From Marinovum algicola (GTDB lineage Bacteria; Pseudomonadota; Alphaproteobacteria; Rhodobacterales; Rhodobacteraceae): a stretch of DNA of 64,000 bases. The stretch covers positions 62,001 to 126,000 of the forward strand of contig NZ_FNYY01000009.1 in NCBI RefSeq assembly GCF_900109145.1. The letters run 5' to 3'. A model generated the notes under the pieces. That model ran no database searches. It saw nothing but the letters and a program-made list of their open reading frames with translations, and was not told the origin of the DNA. Made by a program: the position numbers and the translations under genes. Shown here in pieces: positions 35,456 through 44,862 of this stretch (positions within the stretch are counted from its first letter, which is position 1; every line of letters starts with the position of its first letter).

Positions 35456-35642
35456 TCGCCGGCGCGCGTTGCGCCGAAACACCTCGGCCGCAATCTCTGA
35501 TTGCGCGAGGTCCGGCGCGGCCCGGGCCCGAGGGCCGCACCTCTAAACGCCTTGCCGGGGCCGGCGGATTTGCCAGCGTGGCGGCCATCGCCTATATTGC
35601 TTGGTTCAAAGGCCCAAGAAAAAAGGGGCGGAGCAGCGAGAC

Positions 35643-36167
35643 GTGACACCAGACAAGAGCATTTCCAACGGCTTGATCACCAGGCTTTGGGCGCTGATCA
35701 AGAAATTCTACGCCGACGTTGCCCTCCCTATGGTGCAGCGGCCCAGGCAGTTGCAAACTGCTGCGCTGTGCTATCGCGCGACGGATGAGGGTCGGCAGGT
35801 CCTGCTGATCACCAGCCTCGATTCCGGCCGATGGATCATCCCCAAAGGCTGGCTGATGCGCGACAAGAACGCCAGCGAGGCCGCGGTGGTGGAGGCCTGG
35901 GAAGAAGCCGGGGTGCGCCCGGGCCGGATCTCGCGGCAGCCGGTCGGCTCTTATGTCTATGACAAGATCAAGTCGAGCGGGCTGCCCGTCACCGTCGAGA
36001 CCCTGGTCTTTGCCGTCGAGGTCCGCGCCCTCGAGGACAGCTTTCCCGAAGCCGGGCAGCGCGAGCGCCGCTGGCTCGATCCGGCAGAGGCCGCCGAACG
36101 GGTCAGAGAACCGGGCCTGCGACAAATCCTGCTCGAATTTGAGGCCGATACCCGCCGCGCTAGGTGA
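35643..36167 (+). CDS. Nudix hydrolase (diphosphoinositol-polyphosphate phosphohydrolase-like)
   Basis: 174 residues. Nudix box beginning G-W-L-M-R-D near residue 68 and ending V-E-A-W-E-E-A-G-V; Val replaces the first Arg of R-E-U-x-E-E, as in the alphaproteobacterial AWEEAG subgroup, but both metal-binding Glu are present. An N-terminal helix of about 35 residues precedes the fold. GTG 35643 chosen for its GGAG; an in-frame TTG at 35601 is less likely. Acts on a nucleoside- or polyphosphate substrate. Confidence 0.85.
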   Translation: MTPDKSISNGLITRLWALIKKFYADVALPMVQRPRQLQTAALCYRATDEGRQVLLITSLDSGRWIIPKGWLMRDKNASEAAVVEAWEEAGVRPGRISRQPVGSYVYDKIKSSGLPVTVETLVFAVEVRALEDSFPEAGQRERRWLDPAEAAERVREPGLRQILLEFEADTRRAR

Positions 36168-36223
36168 TCTGTTGCCCATGGCGATCACTTGATGTAGCTG
36201 CGCCGGAATCATCGGGAGGACAC

Positions 36224-37726
36224 ATGTCGGACAACAGCACTTCGGACAACAGCAATCTTGATCCGAGCCATCTGGAGACGCTGGACCGCGACCTCGGCCG
36301 GCTGTCGACGCTTGAACAGGCCACCGCCTATGTAAGCCGTCCCATGATGGGCACCGGGCTTGCGCTGATCTTCGTGGTCTTTGCGGCGCTGATCGCGGCG
36401 CTGATCTTTGGGCAGGCGGACAACACCTTTATCGTCGTGATCGCGGCGGCGTTCGGGGCCTACATGGCGCTCAATATCGGCGCCAATGACGTGGCCAACA
36501 ACATGGGGCCGGCGGTCGGGGCCAATGCCATGTCGATGGGGCTTGCCATCGTCATCGCGGCGATCTTCGAAAGCGCCGGGGCGCTCCTGGCGGGGGGCGA
36601 CGTGGTATCGACCATCGCCAAGGGCATCATCGCGCCCGAAAGCATGGCGACCTCGGGGGCCTTCATCTCGGCGATGATGGCGGCGCTTCTGGCTTCGGCG
36701 CTCTGGGTCAACCTGGCGACATGGATCGGCGCGCCGGTCTCGACGACGCATTCGGTGGTCGGCGGCGTCATGGGCGCGGGGATCGCGGCGGCGGGCTTTG
36801 GCGCGGTCAGCTGGGGCCAGATGAGCGCCATCGCGGCCAGCTGGGTGATCTCTCCGTTGCTGGGCGGCCTGATCGCGGCCGGGTTCCTGTGGTTCATCAA
36901 GGCCAACATCATCTACCGCGACGACAAAATCGCGGCGGCGCGAAAATGGGTGCCGGTGCTTGTCGGCATCATGGCCGGCGCCTTTGCCTCTTACCTGGCG
37001 GTCAAGGGGCTCAAGAAAATCGTCAAGATCGAGCTGGGCAGCGCGCTGCTGATCGGCCTGGGCGTTGCCATCGCCGCCTGGATGATCATGATCCCGGTGA
37101 TCCGGCGGCAATCGGCCAATCTCGAGAACCGCAACAAATCGCTCAAGGTGCTGTTCGGCATTCCGCTGATCGTCTCGGCGGCGCTGTTGAGCTTTGCGCA
37201 TGGCGCCAACGACGTGGCCAATGCGGTCGGCCCGCTGGCGGCCATCGTGCAGGCCTCGTCGACCGGCGATTTCACCCAGGCGGTGGAAATCCCGCTCTGG
37301 GTCATGGTCATCGGCGCGCTGGGGATTTCCTTTGGGCTGTTCCTCTTCGGGCCCAAGCTGATCCGCATGGTCGGCAACCAGATCACCAAGCTCAACCCGA
37401 TGCGGGCCTATTGCGTGGCGCTTTCGGCGGCGATCACGGTGATCGTGGCAAGCTGGCTGGGGCTGCCGGTCAGCTCGACCCATATCGCGGTGGGCGGCGT
37501 ATTTGGCGTCGGGTTCTTCCGCGAATGGGACACCGAGCGGCGAATGCGCAAGGCCAAGAAGGCGGTATCCGGCCTGCCCGATCTGGCGCCGGAAGAACGC
37601 CGCCGCCGCAAGCTGGTGCGGCGGTCGCATTTCATGACGATCGTGGCCGCCTGGATCATCACCGTGCCGGCGGCGGCGCTGCTTTCGGCGGGCATCTTCG
37701 TCGTCATCAAGGGCATCAGCCTCTGA
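36224..37726 (+). CDS. PiT-family inorganic phosphate transporter
   Basis: 500 residues with about ten membrane helices in two inverted halves, each carrying the family signature: G-A-N-D-V-A-N-N near residue 86 and H-G-A-N-D-V-A-N near residue 326. A cytoplasmic loop with Lys/Arg-rich sequence separates the halves. Low-affinity metal-phosphate symport. ATG 36224 follows GGGAGGA. Confidence 0.93.
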   Translation: MSDNSTSDNSNLDPSHLETLDRDLGRLSTLEQATAYVSRPMMGTGLALIFVVFAALIAALIFGQADNTFIVVIAAAFGAYMALNIGANDVANNMGPAVGANAMSMGLAIVIAAIFESAGALLAGGDVVSTIAKGIIAPESMATSGAFISAMMAALLASALWVNLATWIGAPVSTTHSVVGGVMGAGIAAAGFGAVSWGQMSAIAASWVISPLLGGLIAAGFLWFIKANIIYRDDKIAAARKWVPVLVGIMAGAFASYLAVKGLKKIVKIELGSALLIGLGVAIAAWMIMIPVIRRQSANLENRNKSLKVLFGIPLIVSAALLSFAHGANDVANAVGPLAAIVQASSTGDFTQAVEIPLWVMVIGALGISFGLFLFGPKLIRMVGNQITKLNPMRAYCVALSAAITVIVASWLGLPVSSTHIAVGGVFGVGFFREWDTERRMRKAKKAVSGLPDLAPEERRRRKLVRRSHFMTIVAAWIITVPAAALLSAGIFVVIKGISL

Positions 37727-37732
37727 CCACAT

Positions 37733-37760
37733 GGCCGGGGCCCGGTGTCGGGCCTCGGCC
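37733..37760 (+). terminator. 12-bp GC hairpin after the phosphate transporter
   Basis: GGCCGGGGCCCG-GTGT-CGGGCCTCGGCC pairs with one mismatch, 7 bp after the stop. No T-run. Probable transcript end before minC. Confidence 0.5.
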
Positions 37761-37950
37761 AGCCCAGGGCGCAGGCGACCGGGACAAGGCGGTTTCCCCG
37801 CGCAGGCGGGGTTTGGCCGAGCGGCGGGCGGAATTCTGCTGATTGCCGGCAAAAGCTGTCTTTCTGCCCGGATCCGGGGCAGGTACACTGCGGCCCAAGA
37901 ACAAAGGCGCGACACGAGTCGCGCGACAATTGAGCAGGAGCAGTCCCACC

Positions 37951-38697
37951 GTGTCAGCAGGATACGCGCAGGATCGGCGTGCCCAGGCGCCGGTCACCGT
38001 CAGGCCATTCCAGGTTCGGGGCCATTTTCTCACCGCGCTGGCGCTGCGGATGGAGACCGATGTCACCGATCAGGGCTTTTTCGACGCGCTGGACGAACAT
38101 CTGCAAACCACGCCGCAGTTCTTTGCCGATGCGCCGGTGGTGCTCGACCTCGACCGGGCCCGCGGGCTGAGCGAGGCCGCCCGCCTGAGCGATCTGGTGG
38201 AGGCCCTGCGACAGCGGGATCTCAAGGTGTTCGGGGTGCAGAATGCCGGCAGGATCGCACCCGAGCTGTTGCAACGGCTGGCGCTGATCGCGGTCAGCAA
38301 CGGCCGCGACGCGCCGGCGCCGACGGAACAGTCAGGCCGCGGACGGCGCAAGGACCGGCTGTTGCCACCTGACAACAAGGTCATCACCGGGTCGGTCCGC
38401 TCCGGGCAGATGGTGATCACCGAGCGCGGCGACCTGACGATCATCGGATCGGTCGGTTCGGGGGCCGAGGTCATCGCCGGTGGCAATATCCACATCTACG
38501 GCACCTTGCGCGGACGGGCCCTGGCGGGTGTCCAGGGCGATACGGGGGCGCGCATCTTCTGCCAACGCCTCGACGCCGAGCTGGTGGCCATCGCGGGTCT
38601 CTACCAGACCAGCGAAACCCTGGGGCCGGCGCCCGGCGAAGGTGGCGTTCAGATTTTCCTCAAAGACGACAGATTGCAGAAGGAGGCGCTCGGATGA
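37951..38697 (+). CDS. minC: septum-site inhibitor MinC
   Basis: 248 residues. N-terminal domain about 12-100 and C-terminal beta-helix domain with the repeated G-S-V-R-S-G-Q, G-S-V-G-S-G-A-E-V-I-A-G-G and Y-G-T-L-R-G-R-A-L-A-G signatures of MinC. Inhibits FtsZ polymerisation at the poles in complex with MinD. GTG 37951 with AGGAG upstream; earlier in-frame codons do not look like MinC. Overlaps minD by 4 bp. Confidence 0.93.
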   Translation: MSAGYAQDRRAQAPVTVRPFQVRGHFLTALALRMETDVTDQGFFDALDEHLQTTPQFFADAPVVLDLDRARGLSEAARLSDLVEALRQRDLKVFGVQNAGRIAPELLQRLALIAVSNGRDAPAPTEQSGRGRRKDRLLPPDNKVITGSVRSGQMVITERGDLTIIGSVGSGAEVIAGGNIHIYGTLRGRALAGVQGDTGARIFCQRLDAELVAIAGLYQTSETLGPAPGEGGVQIFLKDDRLQKEALG

Positions 38698-39542
38698 CGA
38701 CGCAACTCACGGAAGAGCCGCCCAAGGGAAAGGTGATCGTGATCACCTCGGGCAAGGGGGGCGTGGGCAAGACCACCTCGGCTGCGGCGATCTCGGCCGG
38801 GCTGGCCAAGCGCGGTCACAAGACGGTGGTGATCGATTTCGACGTCGGCCTGCGCAACCTGGACATGACGATGGGCTGCGAGCGGCGGGTGGTGTTCGAT
38901 TTCATCAACGTCATCCAGGGCGACGCGCGGCTGAAACAGGCGCTGATCCGCGACAAGCGGATCGATACCCTGTCGATCCTGCCGACCTCGCAGACCCGCG
39001 ACAAGGACGCGCTGACCAAGGAAGGCGTGGAAAAGGTTCTCGACGAGCTCAAGACCGAGTTCGATTACATCATCTGCGACAGCCCTGCGGGCATCGAACG
39101 CGGCGCGCAGATGGCGATGTATTTCGCCGACGAGGCGGTGGTGGTGACCAACCCCGAGGTCTCTTCGGTGCGCGACAGCGACCGCGTGCTGGGCCTGCTC
39201 AGCAGCCAGACCCGGCGCGCCGAGACCGAAGGCGCCGATCCGATCAAGGCGCAGGTTCTGCTGACCCGTCATGACAGCGCCCGCATCGACACCGGCGAGA
39301 TGATGACGGTGGAGGATGTGCTCGAAATCCTCGCCGTGCCGCTGCTCGGGATCGTGCCGGAAAGCAAGGCGGTGCTGCGGGCCTCGAACGTCGGCACGCC
39401 GGTGATCCTTGACGGTCCGTCCAACGCCGCCGCCGCCTATGAGGATGCGGTGGCGCGGCTGATCGGCGAAGAGGTCGAGATGCGGGTTCTGGCCGAGCGC
39501 CGGCCCAACCTGTTCCATCGCTTGCTGGGGCGCACGGCATGA
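38694..39542 (+). CDS. minD: septum-site ATPase MinD
   Basis: 282 residues. Deviant Walker A K-G-G-V-G-K-T-T near residue 20, V-I-D-F-D-V-G-L-R-N-L-D, the C-D-S-P-A-G-I-E motif, and a C-terminal amphipathic helix (LFHRLLG) for membrane binding. Translationally coupled to minC and minE. Confidence 0.96.
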   Translation: MTTQLTEEPPKGKVIVITSGKGGVGKTTSAAAISAGLAKRGHKTVVIDFDVGLRNLDMTMGCERRVVFDFINVIQGDARLKQALIRDKRIDTLSILPTSQTRDKDALTKEGVEKVLDELKTEFDYIICDSPAGIERGAQMAMYFADEAVVVTNPEVSSVRDSDRVLGLLSSQTRRAETEGADPIKAQVLLTRHDSARIDTGEMMTVEDVLEILAVPLLGIVPESKAVLRASNVGTPVILDGPSNAAAAYEDAVARLIGEEVEMRVLAERRPNLFHRLLGRTA

Positions 39543-39811
39543 GCTTTTTCGGATTTTCCCTGAAATCCCGCCGTCCCTCCTCGGCGCAGACCGCCAAGGA
39601 CCGCTTGCAGGTGCTGCTGGCGCATGAACGCCGGGGCGGCTCGCCTTCGCCGGATTACCTGCCGCAGCTCCAGAGCGATATCATCGCGGTGATCCGGAAA
39701 TATGTCACGGTCGAGGATGATGGCGTCGATATCCGGATGGAAAACGGGCAGGAGGTCTCGAGCCTCGAGATCAATATCGAGCTGCCGTCGCGGACCACCG
39801 CGGCCGGCTGA
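39539..39811 (+). CDS. minE: cell-division topological factor MinE
   Basis: 90 residues. N-terminal membrane-targeting helix (SFFGFSLK), the MinD-activating segment A-K-D-R-L-Q-V-L-L-A-H-E-R, and the C-terminal dimerisation domain. Last gene of minCDE, 4-bp overlap with minD, followed by a strong hairpin. Confidence 0.95.
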   Translation: MSFFGFSLKSRRPSSAQTAKDRLQVLLAHERRGGSPSPDYLPQLQSDIIAVIRKYVTVEDDGVDIRMENGQEVSSLEINIELPSRTTAAG

Positions 39812-39814
39812 CGT

Positions 39815-39837
39815 TCGCCCGCCGTCCCGGCGGGCGA
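39815..39837 (+). terminator. 9-bp hairpin after minE
   Basis: TCGCCCGCC-GTCCC-GGCGGGCGA is a perfect stem-loop starting 3 bp after the minE stop codon. No clear T-run follows. Confidence 0.6.
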
Positions 39838-39959
39838 TCCCTGACCCCGGGCCTGGCAATATCCGAATCGCTCATCGTTGGGTCCAGAAGCGAATGTTTG
39901 CCAGACCGGCCGGATGACAGAATTCCGGCCGTCCTTCGGGGCGGGCGAGGGCCGGCGGG

Positions 39960-40838
39960 TTACTGGCTGCCCGGCTTGCGAAACAGGCGGGTCTGTTCGA
40001 ACAACCCGTCAAGCCGTTCGTACCGCGCCTTGGTTTGCGGCCAGGCCTCTTCCTGTGCGGCGGCGATCAGCGCCTCGAGCAGCATCAGGGTCGAGACGTT
40101 GCTGTCCCAGGCCGACGGGATCTCGACCCAGCAGGTGAAGCTGTGCGAGGCGATCTCGGCCACCGGACTGGCCCATTGATCGGTGATCAGCACCACGTCG
40201 ACCCCGCGTTCGCGCGCCAGTTCCGCCAGCCGCAGCAGGTTCGATTCATAGCGCCGGATGTCGAACATCAGGAGGGTGTCGCCGCGCGCCATGTCGAGCA
40301 GGTAGTGCGGCCAGGTGGCGGAGGATGAGGTGAGATGAATCACCCGGGGCCGCACCGCCTGAAGATGGGTAAAGGCGTAATCGGCCAGCGCATGGGTGAT
40401 CCGGCCGCCGACGATGAACAAGGTCTGATCGGTATTGGCCAACAGCTGTGCGGCGGCATCGAAGGCCTCGGAGGGCACATTGCTGAAGGTGGTCTGGATG
40501 TTCTGGGTCACCGCCTTGGCGAAGCGGTTGAGCAGATGCGACTCCGGCGCCTCGGTGGCCCAGTTGGCACGGCGCTCGGTCGGGCCCGAGACCTTGGCCT
40601 GCAATTCCTTGAGCAACGCCTGGTGAAACTGTGGAAAGCCCTTGAACCCCAGCTTCTGGACCATCCGCGCGATGGTCGGTGTCGAGACCCCGGTCTGTGC
40701 CGCGACGATGGTGATCGAGGCCAGCCCGGCGGCCGGGTAATTCTCGAGCAGCGCATTGGCGAACTTGCGTTCGGATTGCGTGAGGTCGGTGTAATGCTCG
40801 CGGATCAATTCCCGGACGGTGGCGGTGGGCTGGCTCAC
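39960..40838 (-). CDS. RpiR/MurR-family transcriptional regulator (HTH plus SIS domain)
   Basis: 292 residues. N-terminal helix-turn-helix (SITIVAAQTGVSTPTIARMV) and a C-terminal SIS phosphosugar-binding domain with F-I-V-G-G-R-I-T-H-A. GTG 40838 with AAGGAAAGG is preferred over an in-frame start at 40892. Divergent from the amidohydrolase/TRAP operon, its probable target; an inverted repeat overlapping a -35 box lies between them. Confidence 0.92.
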   Translation of the reverse strand: MSQPTATVRELIREHYTDLTQSERKFANALLENYPAAGLASITIVAAQTGVSTPTIARMVQKLGFKGFPQFHQALLKELQAKVSGPTERRANWATEAPESHLLNRFAKAVTQNIQTTFSNVPSEAFDAAAQLLANTDQTLFIVGGRITHALADYAFTHLQAVRPRVIHLTSSSATWPHYLLDMARGDTLLMFDIRRYESNLLRLAELARERGVDVVLITDQWASPVAEIASHSFTCWVEIPSAWDSNVSTLMLLEALIAAAQEEAWPQTKARYERLDGLFEQTRLFRKPGSQ

Positions 40839-40912
40839 GGGGGGCCCTTTCCTTGCATCGCTTTGCGCAGGTCTTTGGCAGATGCCTGTCAATCAAACAA
40901 TCTGCTGCGCGT

Positions 40913-40936
40913 GTTGTGAAGAAATATTGACACAAC
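40913..40936. promoter_or_regulatory. inverted repeat overlapping a TTGACA -35 box
   Basis: GTTGTG and CACAAC face each other across 12 bp in the gap between the RpiR regulator and the amidohydrolase gene, and a consensus-like -35 hexamer TTGACA (40927-40932) lies inside the right half. A clear -10 box is not seen. Candidate RpiR operator. Confidence 0.5.
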
Positions 40937-40979
40937 CCGCTGCCATGTGGAAAGTTTTTTTCAGAACAGGGGGAATTCA

Positions 40980-41741
40980 ATGTCGGAGCGCCAGCAGGAC
41001 GGCTGTGAAGCGACGGTTTGCGTGACAAATGCCGCAGGCGCCGGGGCTGTGCTGCTGCTCTGCGAGCATGCCTCGGCGCATATCCCGTCGCGGTACGGCG
41101 ATCTCGGGCTGCGGCCCGAGTGGCGCGACAGCCATGCGGCCTGGGATCCGGGGGCGCTGGCGCTGTCGCAGCTCTTGTCCGAGGCGCTGGATGCACCGCT
41201 GGTGTCTGGCCGCGTGTCGCGGCTGGTCTACGACATCAACCGCCCGCCCGAGGCCGCGGCCGCCATGCCGGCGCGTTCGGAGCTGGTGGAAATTCCCGGT
41301 AACGCCGATCTGACCCCGGCGCAACGCGCCGAGCGCATTGCAACGGTCTATCGGCCCTTCTGCGAGGCGGTGTCCGGGCTGCTGGATGCCGAGGCCCGCG
41401 CCATCGTGACGGTGCACAGTTTCACCCCGGTCTATTTCGGCGCCGCCCGCCCGACCGAGATCGGCATCCTGCATGACAGCGATGCGCGGCTGGCCGAGGC
41501 GATGCTGGCCCATGCCCCCGCCACGCGACGGGTCGACCGCAACATGCCCTACGGCCCCGAGGATGGCGTCACCCATTCGCTGCAATTGCACGGCATCGCG
41601 CGCGGTCTGCCCAATGTGATGCTCGAGGTGCGCAACGATCTTCTGACCACACCCGGAGATATCTCAGGCATCGCCCAAGAGCTGCTGGCGATGTTGCGCC
41701 CGGCGCTGGCCGCCGTACCGGTGGAGGCCGCCGATGCCTAG
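40980..41741 (+). CDS. N-formylglutamate amidohydrolase-family protein
   Basis: 253 residues of the FGase family. Motifs L-L-L-C-E-H-A-S near residue 23, W-D-P-G-A near 58, S-R-L-V-Y-D-I-N-R near 80 and V-T-V-H-S-F-T-P near 141 match metal-dependent N-acyl-glutamate hydrolases. Standard activity is removal of a formyl group from N-formylglutamate; with the nearby ligase and dehydrogenases, cleavage of a gamma-glutamyl amide is a reasonable alternative (inference). ATG 40980 with AGGGGGA. Overlaps the TRAP small permease by 8 bp. Confidence 0.88.
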   Translation: MSERQQDGCEATVCVTNAAGAGAVLLLCEHASAHIPSRYGDLGLRPEWRDSHAAWDPGALALSQLLSEALDAPLVSGRVSRLVYDINRPPEAAAAMPARSELVEIPGNADLTPAQRAERIATVYRPFCEAVSGLLDAEARAIVTVHSFTPVYFGAARPTEIGILHDSDARLAEAMLAHAPATRRVDRNMPYGPEDGVTHSLQLHGIARGLPNVMLEVRNDLLTTPGDISGIAQELLAMLRPALAAVPVEAADA

Positions 41742-42330
41742 GGTGATCACCGCTTTCGTGCACGGCGTCGATGCGATGAACCGCTTCATCGGGCGGATCG
41801 CGATGTATCTGATCTTTGTGCTGATCGGCGTGCTGCTCTGGTCGTCGGTCTCCAAGGTCGCCTTCCTGCCGTCGCTCTGGACGCTGGAGACGGCGCAATT
41901 TGTCATGGTCGGCTATTACATCCTGGGCGGGCCCTATTCGATCCAGCTCGGATCGAACGTGCGGATGGACCTGTTCTATGGCGGCTGGTCGGTCAAGACC
42001 AAGGCCTGGGTCGATGCCTTTACCGTGCTGTTCCTGATGTTCTACCTCGGGGTCCTGCTTTACGGCGCACTCGGTTCTCTGGCCTATGCCATGGGCTATT
42101 TCGGCATGGCGCCGCTGGAGTATTTCTCCGAGTTCCTTGGCGCACTCTTTACCGGCGGCTTTGCCCAGGCAGGCGAGACGCTGGGCTACCTCGAACGTTC
42201 CTCGACCGCCTGGCGACCGTTCCTCTGGCCGGTCAAGCTTTTGCTGGCCGTCGGTATCTTTCTGATGCTGCTGCAAACCCTTGCCGAGTTTTTCCGCGAT
42301 ATTGGCCGCATTCGCGGGGTGGAGATCTGA
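41734..42330 (+). CDS. TRAP transporter small permease (DctQ)
   Basis: 198 residues with four hydrophobic helices (around 23-45, 62-80, 97-118 and 160-180), the DctQ layout. Pairs with the DctM protein that follows after a 1-bp overlap. Together with the DctP-type protein downstream it imports a carboxylate- or polar substrate in a Na+-driven manner. Confidence 0.9.
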   Translation: MPRVITAFVHGVDAMNRFIGRIAMYLIFVLIGVLLWSSVSKVAFLPSLWTLETAQFVMVGYYILGGPYSIQLGSNVRMDLFYGGWSVKTKAWVDAFTVLFLMFYLGVLLYGALGSLAYAMGYFGMAPLEYFSEFLGALFTGGFAQAGETLGYLERSSTAWRPFLWPVKLLLAVGIFLMLLQTLAEFFRDIGRIRGVEI

Positions 42331-43652
42331 TGTCTCATGAAATGATCGCCATCCTGATGTTTTCCGGCATGATGCTGATGCTGCTGACCGGTCAGCGGGT
42401 GTTCGGCGCCATCGGCTTTGTCGGTGCGGCGGCGGGGCTCCTGCTCTGGGGGACCGGCGGCGTCGACGTGCCCTTTGCCGCGGCCATGAAGCTGATGAAA
42501 TGGTATCCGCTGCTGACCCTGCCGATGTTCATCTTCATGGGCTACGTCCTGTCGGAATCCAAGATCGCCGACGATCTCTACAAGATGTTCCACGTCTGGA
42601 TGGGGCCGGTGCGGGGCGGGCTGGCGATCGGCACCATCGGGCTGATGGTGCTGATCTCGGCGATGAACGGGCTGTCAGTGGCGGGCATGGCCATCGGCGC
42701 CACCATCGCCCTGCCGGAGCTGCTCCGCCGGGGGTACGACAAGATCATGGTGACCGGGGTGATCCAGGCCGGATCGTCGCTGGGCATCCTGGTGCCGCCC
42801 TCGGTGGTGCTGGTGCTCTATGCGATGATCGCGCGTCAACCGGTGGGGCAGCTCTGGCTGGCGGGTGTGATGCCCGGACTGCTGATGGCTGCGCTCTTCA
42901 TCGTCTACATCTACATCCGCTGCCGGGTGCAGCCCGAGCTCGGCCCGCCGCTGGCAGAGGACGAACGCGATGTGAGCCGGGCCGAGAAGCTGCGCCTGCT
43001 GCGCGCCGGCATCCTGCCGCTGGTGATCTTTGCGGTGATGATGGTGCCTTTTGTCAGGGGCTGGACCTCGCTGGTGGAAAGTTCGGCCATCGGCGCGCTG
43101 GCGGCCTTTGTCGCGGCGGTGCTCAAGCGGCGGATGACCCGCGAGGTCTTCGAGACTTCGGTGCGCCAGACGCTGGCGATTTCCTGCATGTTCATGTGGA
43201 TCATCCTGGCCGCCCTGGGCTTTGGCGCGATCTTCGACGGGCTGGGCGCGGTGCGCGCCATCGAGACGCTGTTTACCGAACGCCTCGGCCTCTCGCCCTG
43301 GATGATCCTGATCCTGATGCAGCTGTCGTTCATCGTCATGGGCACCTTCCTCGACGACACCGCCATGCTGGTGATCGTCGCGCCGCTTTACGTGCCTCTG
43401 GTGGGGGCGCTGGGCTTTGATCTGATCTGGTACGGCGTGCTGTACACGATCACCACCCAGATCGCCTATATGACGCCGCCCTTTGGCTATAACCTCTTTC
43501 TCATGCGCGCCATGGCGCCGCCCGAGATCGGCCTGACCGACATCTACCGCTCGATCATCCCTTTTGCTCTGGTGATGGTGCTGGCGTTGTCGCTGGTGAT
43601 GATCTTTCCGCAGATCGCGCTCTGGCTGCCGGGCCTCGTATACGGACAATAA
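42330..43652 (+). CDS. TRAP transporter large permease (DctM)
   Basis: 440 residues, about twelve membrane helices with the DctM segments GSSLGILVPPSVVLVLYAMI near residues 150-169 and GTFLDDTAMLVIVAPLY near residues 336-352. Overlaps the small permease by 1 bp. It forms the transport pathway for the substrate delivered by the downstream DctP protein. Confidence 0.94.
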   Translation: MSHEMIAILMFSGMMLMLLTGQRVFGAIGFVGAAAGLLLWGTGGVDVPFAAAMKLMKWYPLLTLPMFIFMGYVLSESKIADDLYKMFHVWMGPVRGGLAIGTIGLMVLISAMNGLSVAGMAIGATIALPELLRRGYDKIMVTGVIQAGSSLGILVPPSVVLVLYAMIARQPVGQLWLAGVMPGLLMAALFIVYIYIRCRVQPELGPPLAEDERDVSRAEKLRLLRAGILPLVIFAVMMVPFVRGWTSLVESSAIGALAAFVAAVLKRRMTREVFETSVRQTLAISCMFMWIILAALGFGAIFDGLGAVRAIETLFTERLGLSPWMILILMQLSFIVMGTFLDDTAMLVIVAPLYVPLVGALGFDLIWYGVLYTITTQIAYMTPPFGYNLFLMRAMAPPEIGLTDIYRSIIPFALVMVLALSLVMIFPQIALWLPGLVYGQ

Positions 43653-43699
43653 CCCCAGAAGCCCCGGACAGGGGACATATTGCAACAAGGAGAACGGAC

Positions 43700-44740
43700 A
43701 TGACGACTTCGAGAAGAAAGTTCCTGCAAACTGCCGGGGTGGGTGTCGCCGCCGCGCCGCTGGCCGCACCCGCGCTGGCGCAATCCACCATCACCTGGCG
43801 GATGCAGACCTATGCCGGCGCCGCGCTGGCCGAGCATGTGGTGAAACCCGCCATCGACCGCTTCAACGCCATTGCCGGCGACCGGATGCAGATCGAGCTG
43901 TTCTATGCCGATCAGCTGGTGCCCACCGGCGAGCTGTTCCGCGCGATGCAGCGCGGCACCATCGACGCGGTGCAATCGGATGACGACTCGATGGCCTCGC
44001 CCACCGAAGTGACGGTTTTCGGCGGCTATTTCCCCTTTGCCTCGCGCTATTCGCTGGATGTGCCGGTGTTGTTCAACCAGTACGGGCTGAACGAGATCTG
44101 GGCCGAAGAATACGCCAAGGTCGGCGTCAAGCACATCTCGGCCGGCTCTTGGGATCCCTGCCATTTCGCCACCAAGGATCCGATCAATTCGCTGGCCGAC
44201 CTGCAAGGCAAGCGGGTCTTCACCTTCCCCACCGCCGGCCGCTTCCTGAGCCAGTTCGGCGTGGTGCCGGTGACCCTTCCCTGGGAGGACATCGAGGTCG
44301 CGGTACAGACCGGCGAGCTTGACGGCATCGCCTGGTCGGGCATTACCGAGGATTACACCGTCGGCTGGGCGGATGTGACCAACTATTTCCTGACCAACAA
44401 TATCTCGGGCGCCTGGATCGGGCATTTCTTTGCCAACATGGGCCGCTATGAGGAGCTGCCCGAGGACCTGAAGCTCTTGTTGGCGACCTGCATGGAACAG
44501 TCGCATTATTACCGCCAGTGGTGGTACTGGGGAGGCGAGGCGCGCCTTCGAGTGCATGGCGAAAAGATGCAGCTCACCACCATCCCGGATGCGGAATGGG
44601 ATCAGGTCGAGGCCGCGGCGCAGACCTTCTGGGACGAGATCGCGGCGGAGAGCGAGACCAAGGCCAAGGTCGTGGAGATCTTCAAGCAGTACAATGCCGA
44701 CATGGCCAAGGCCGGCCGGCCGTATCGCTACAACACCTGA
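43700..44740 (+). CDS. TRAP transporter substrate-binding protein (DctP/TakP-like), Tat-type leader
   Basis: 346 residues. Twin-arginine leader T-S-R-R-K-F-L-Q ending near residue 28, then a periplasmic binding fold. Carboxylate-binding Arg is not obvious by eye. Placed 47 bp after dctM and followed by three consecutive hairpins that may keep this message abundant relative to downstream genes. Confidence 0.92.
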   Translation: MTTSRRKFLQTAGVGVAAAPLAAPALAQSTITWRMQTYAGAALAEHVVKPAIDRFNAIAGDRMQIELFYADQLVPTGELFRAMQRGTIDAVQSDDDSMASPTEVTVFGGYFPFASRYSLDVPVLFNQYGLNEIWAEEYAKVGVKHISAGSWDPCHFATKDPINSLADLQGKRVFTFPTAGRFLSQFGVVPVTLPWEDIEVAVQTGELDGIAWSGITEDYTVGWADVTNYFLTNNISGAWIGHFFANMGRYEELPEDLKLLLATCMEQSHYYRQWWYWGGEARLRVHGEKMQLTTIPDAEWDQVEAAAQTFWDEIAAESETKAKVVEIFKQYNADMAKAGRPYRYNT

Positions 44741-44744
44741 GCCA

Positions 44745-44833
44745 TTGCCCGGGCGCTGTCCGGGCAACCCCCGTCCCGGCCCCCGCGCCGGGACCTCCCC
44801 CTCAACCAAGAGGCCCCGGGTCTTGCCCGGGGC
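44745..44833 (+). repeat. three consecutive GC hairpins after the TRAP binding-protein gene
   Basis: Stem 1 TTGCCCGG/CCGGGCAA (44745-44767), stem 2 GTCCCGGC/GCCGGGAC (44773-44794), stem 3 GCCCCGGG/CCCGGGGC (44813-44833). None is followed by a T-run. They fill most of the 122-bp gap before the ligase gene and probably act on mRNA stability or rho access. Confidence 0.5.
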
Positions 44834-44862
44834 GCGCGCAGGACACAAGAACCGGAATGCCC

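Noticed and set aside
44518-44862. Upstream extension of the glutamine-synthetase-like gene
   Set aside because: It runs through the end of the TRAP binding-protein gene and three hairpins; GS homology begins at about 44863.
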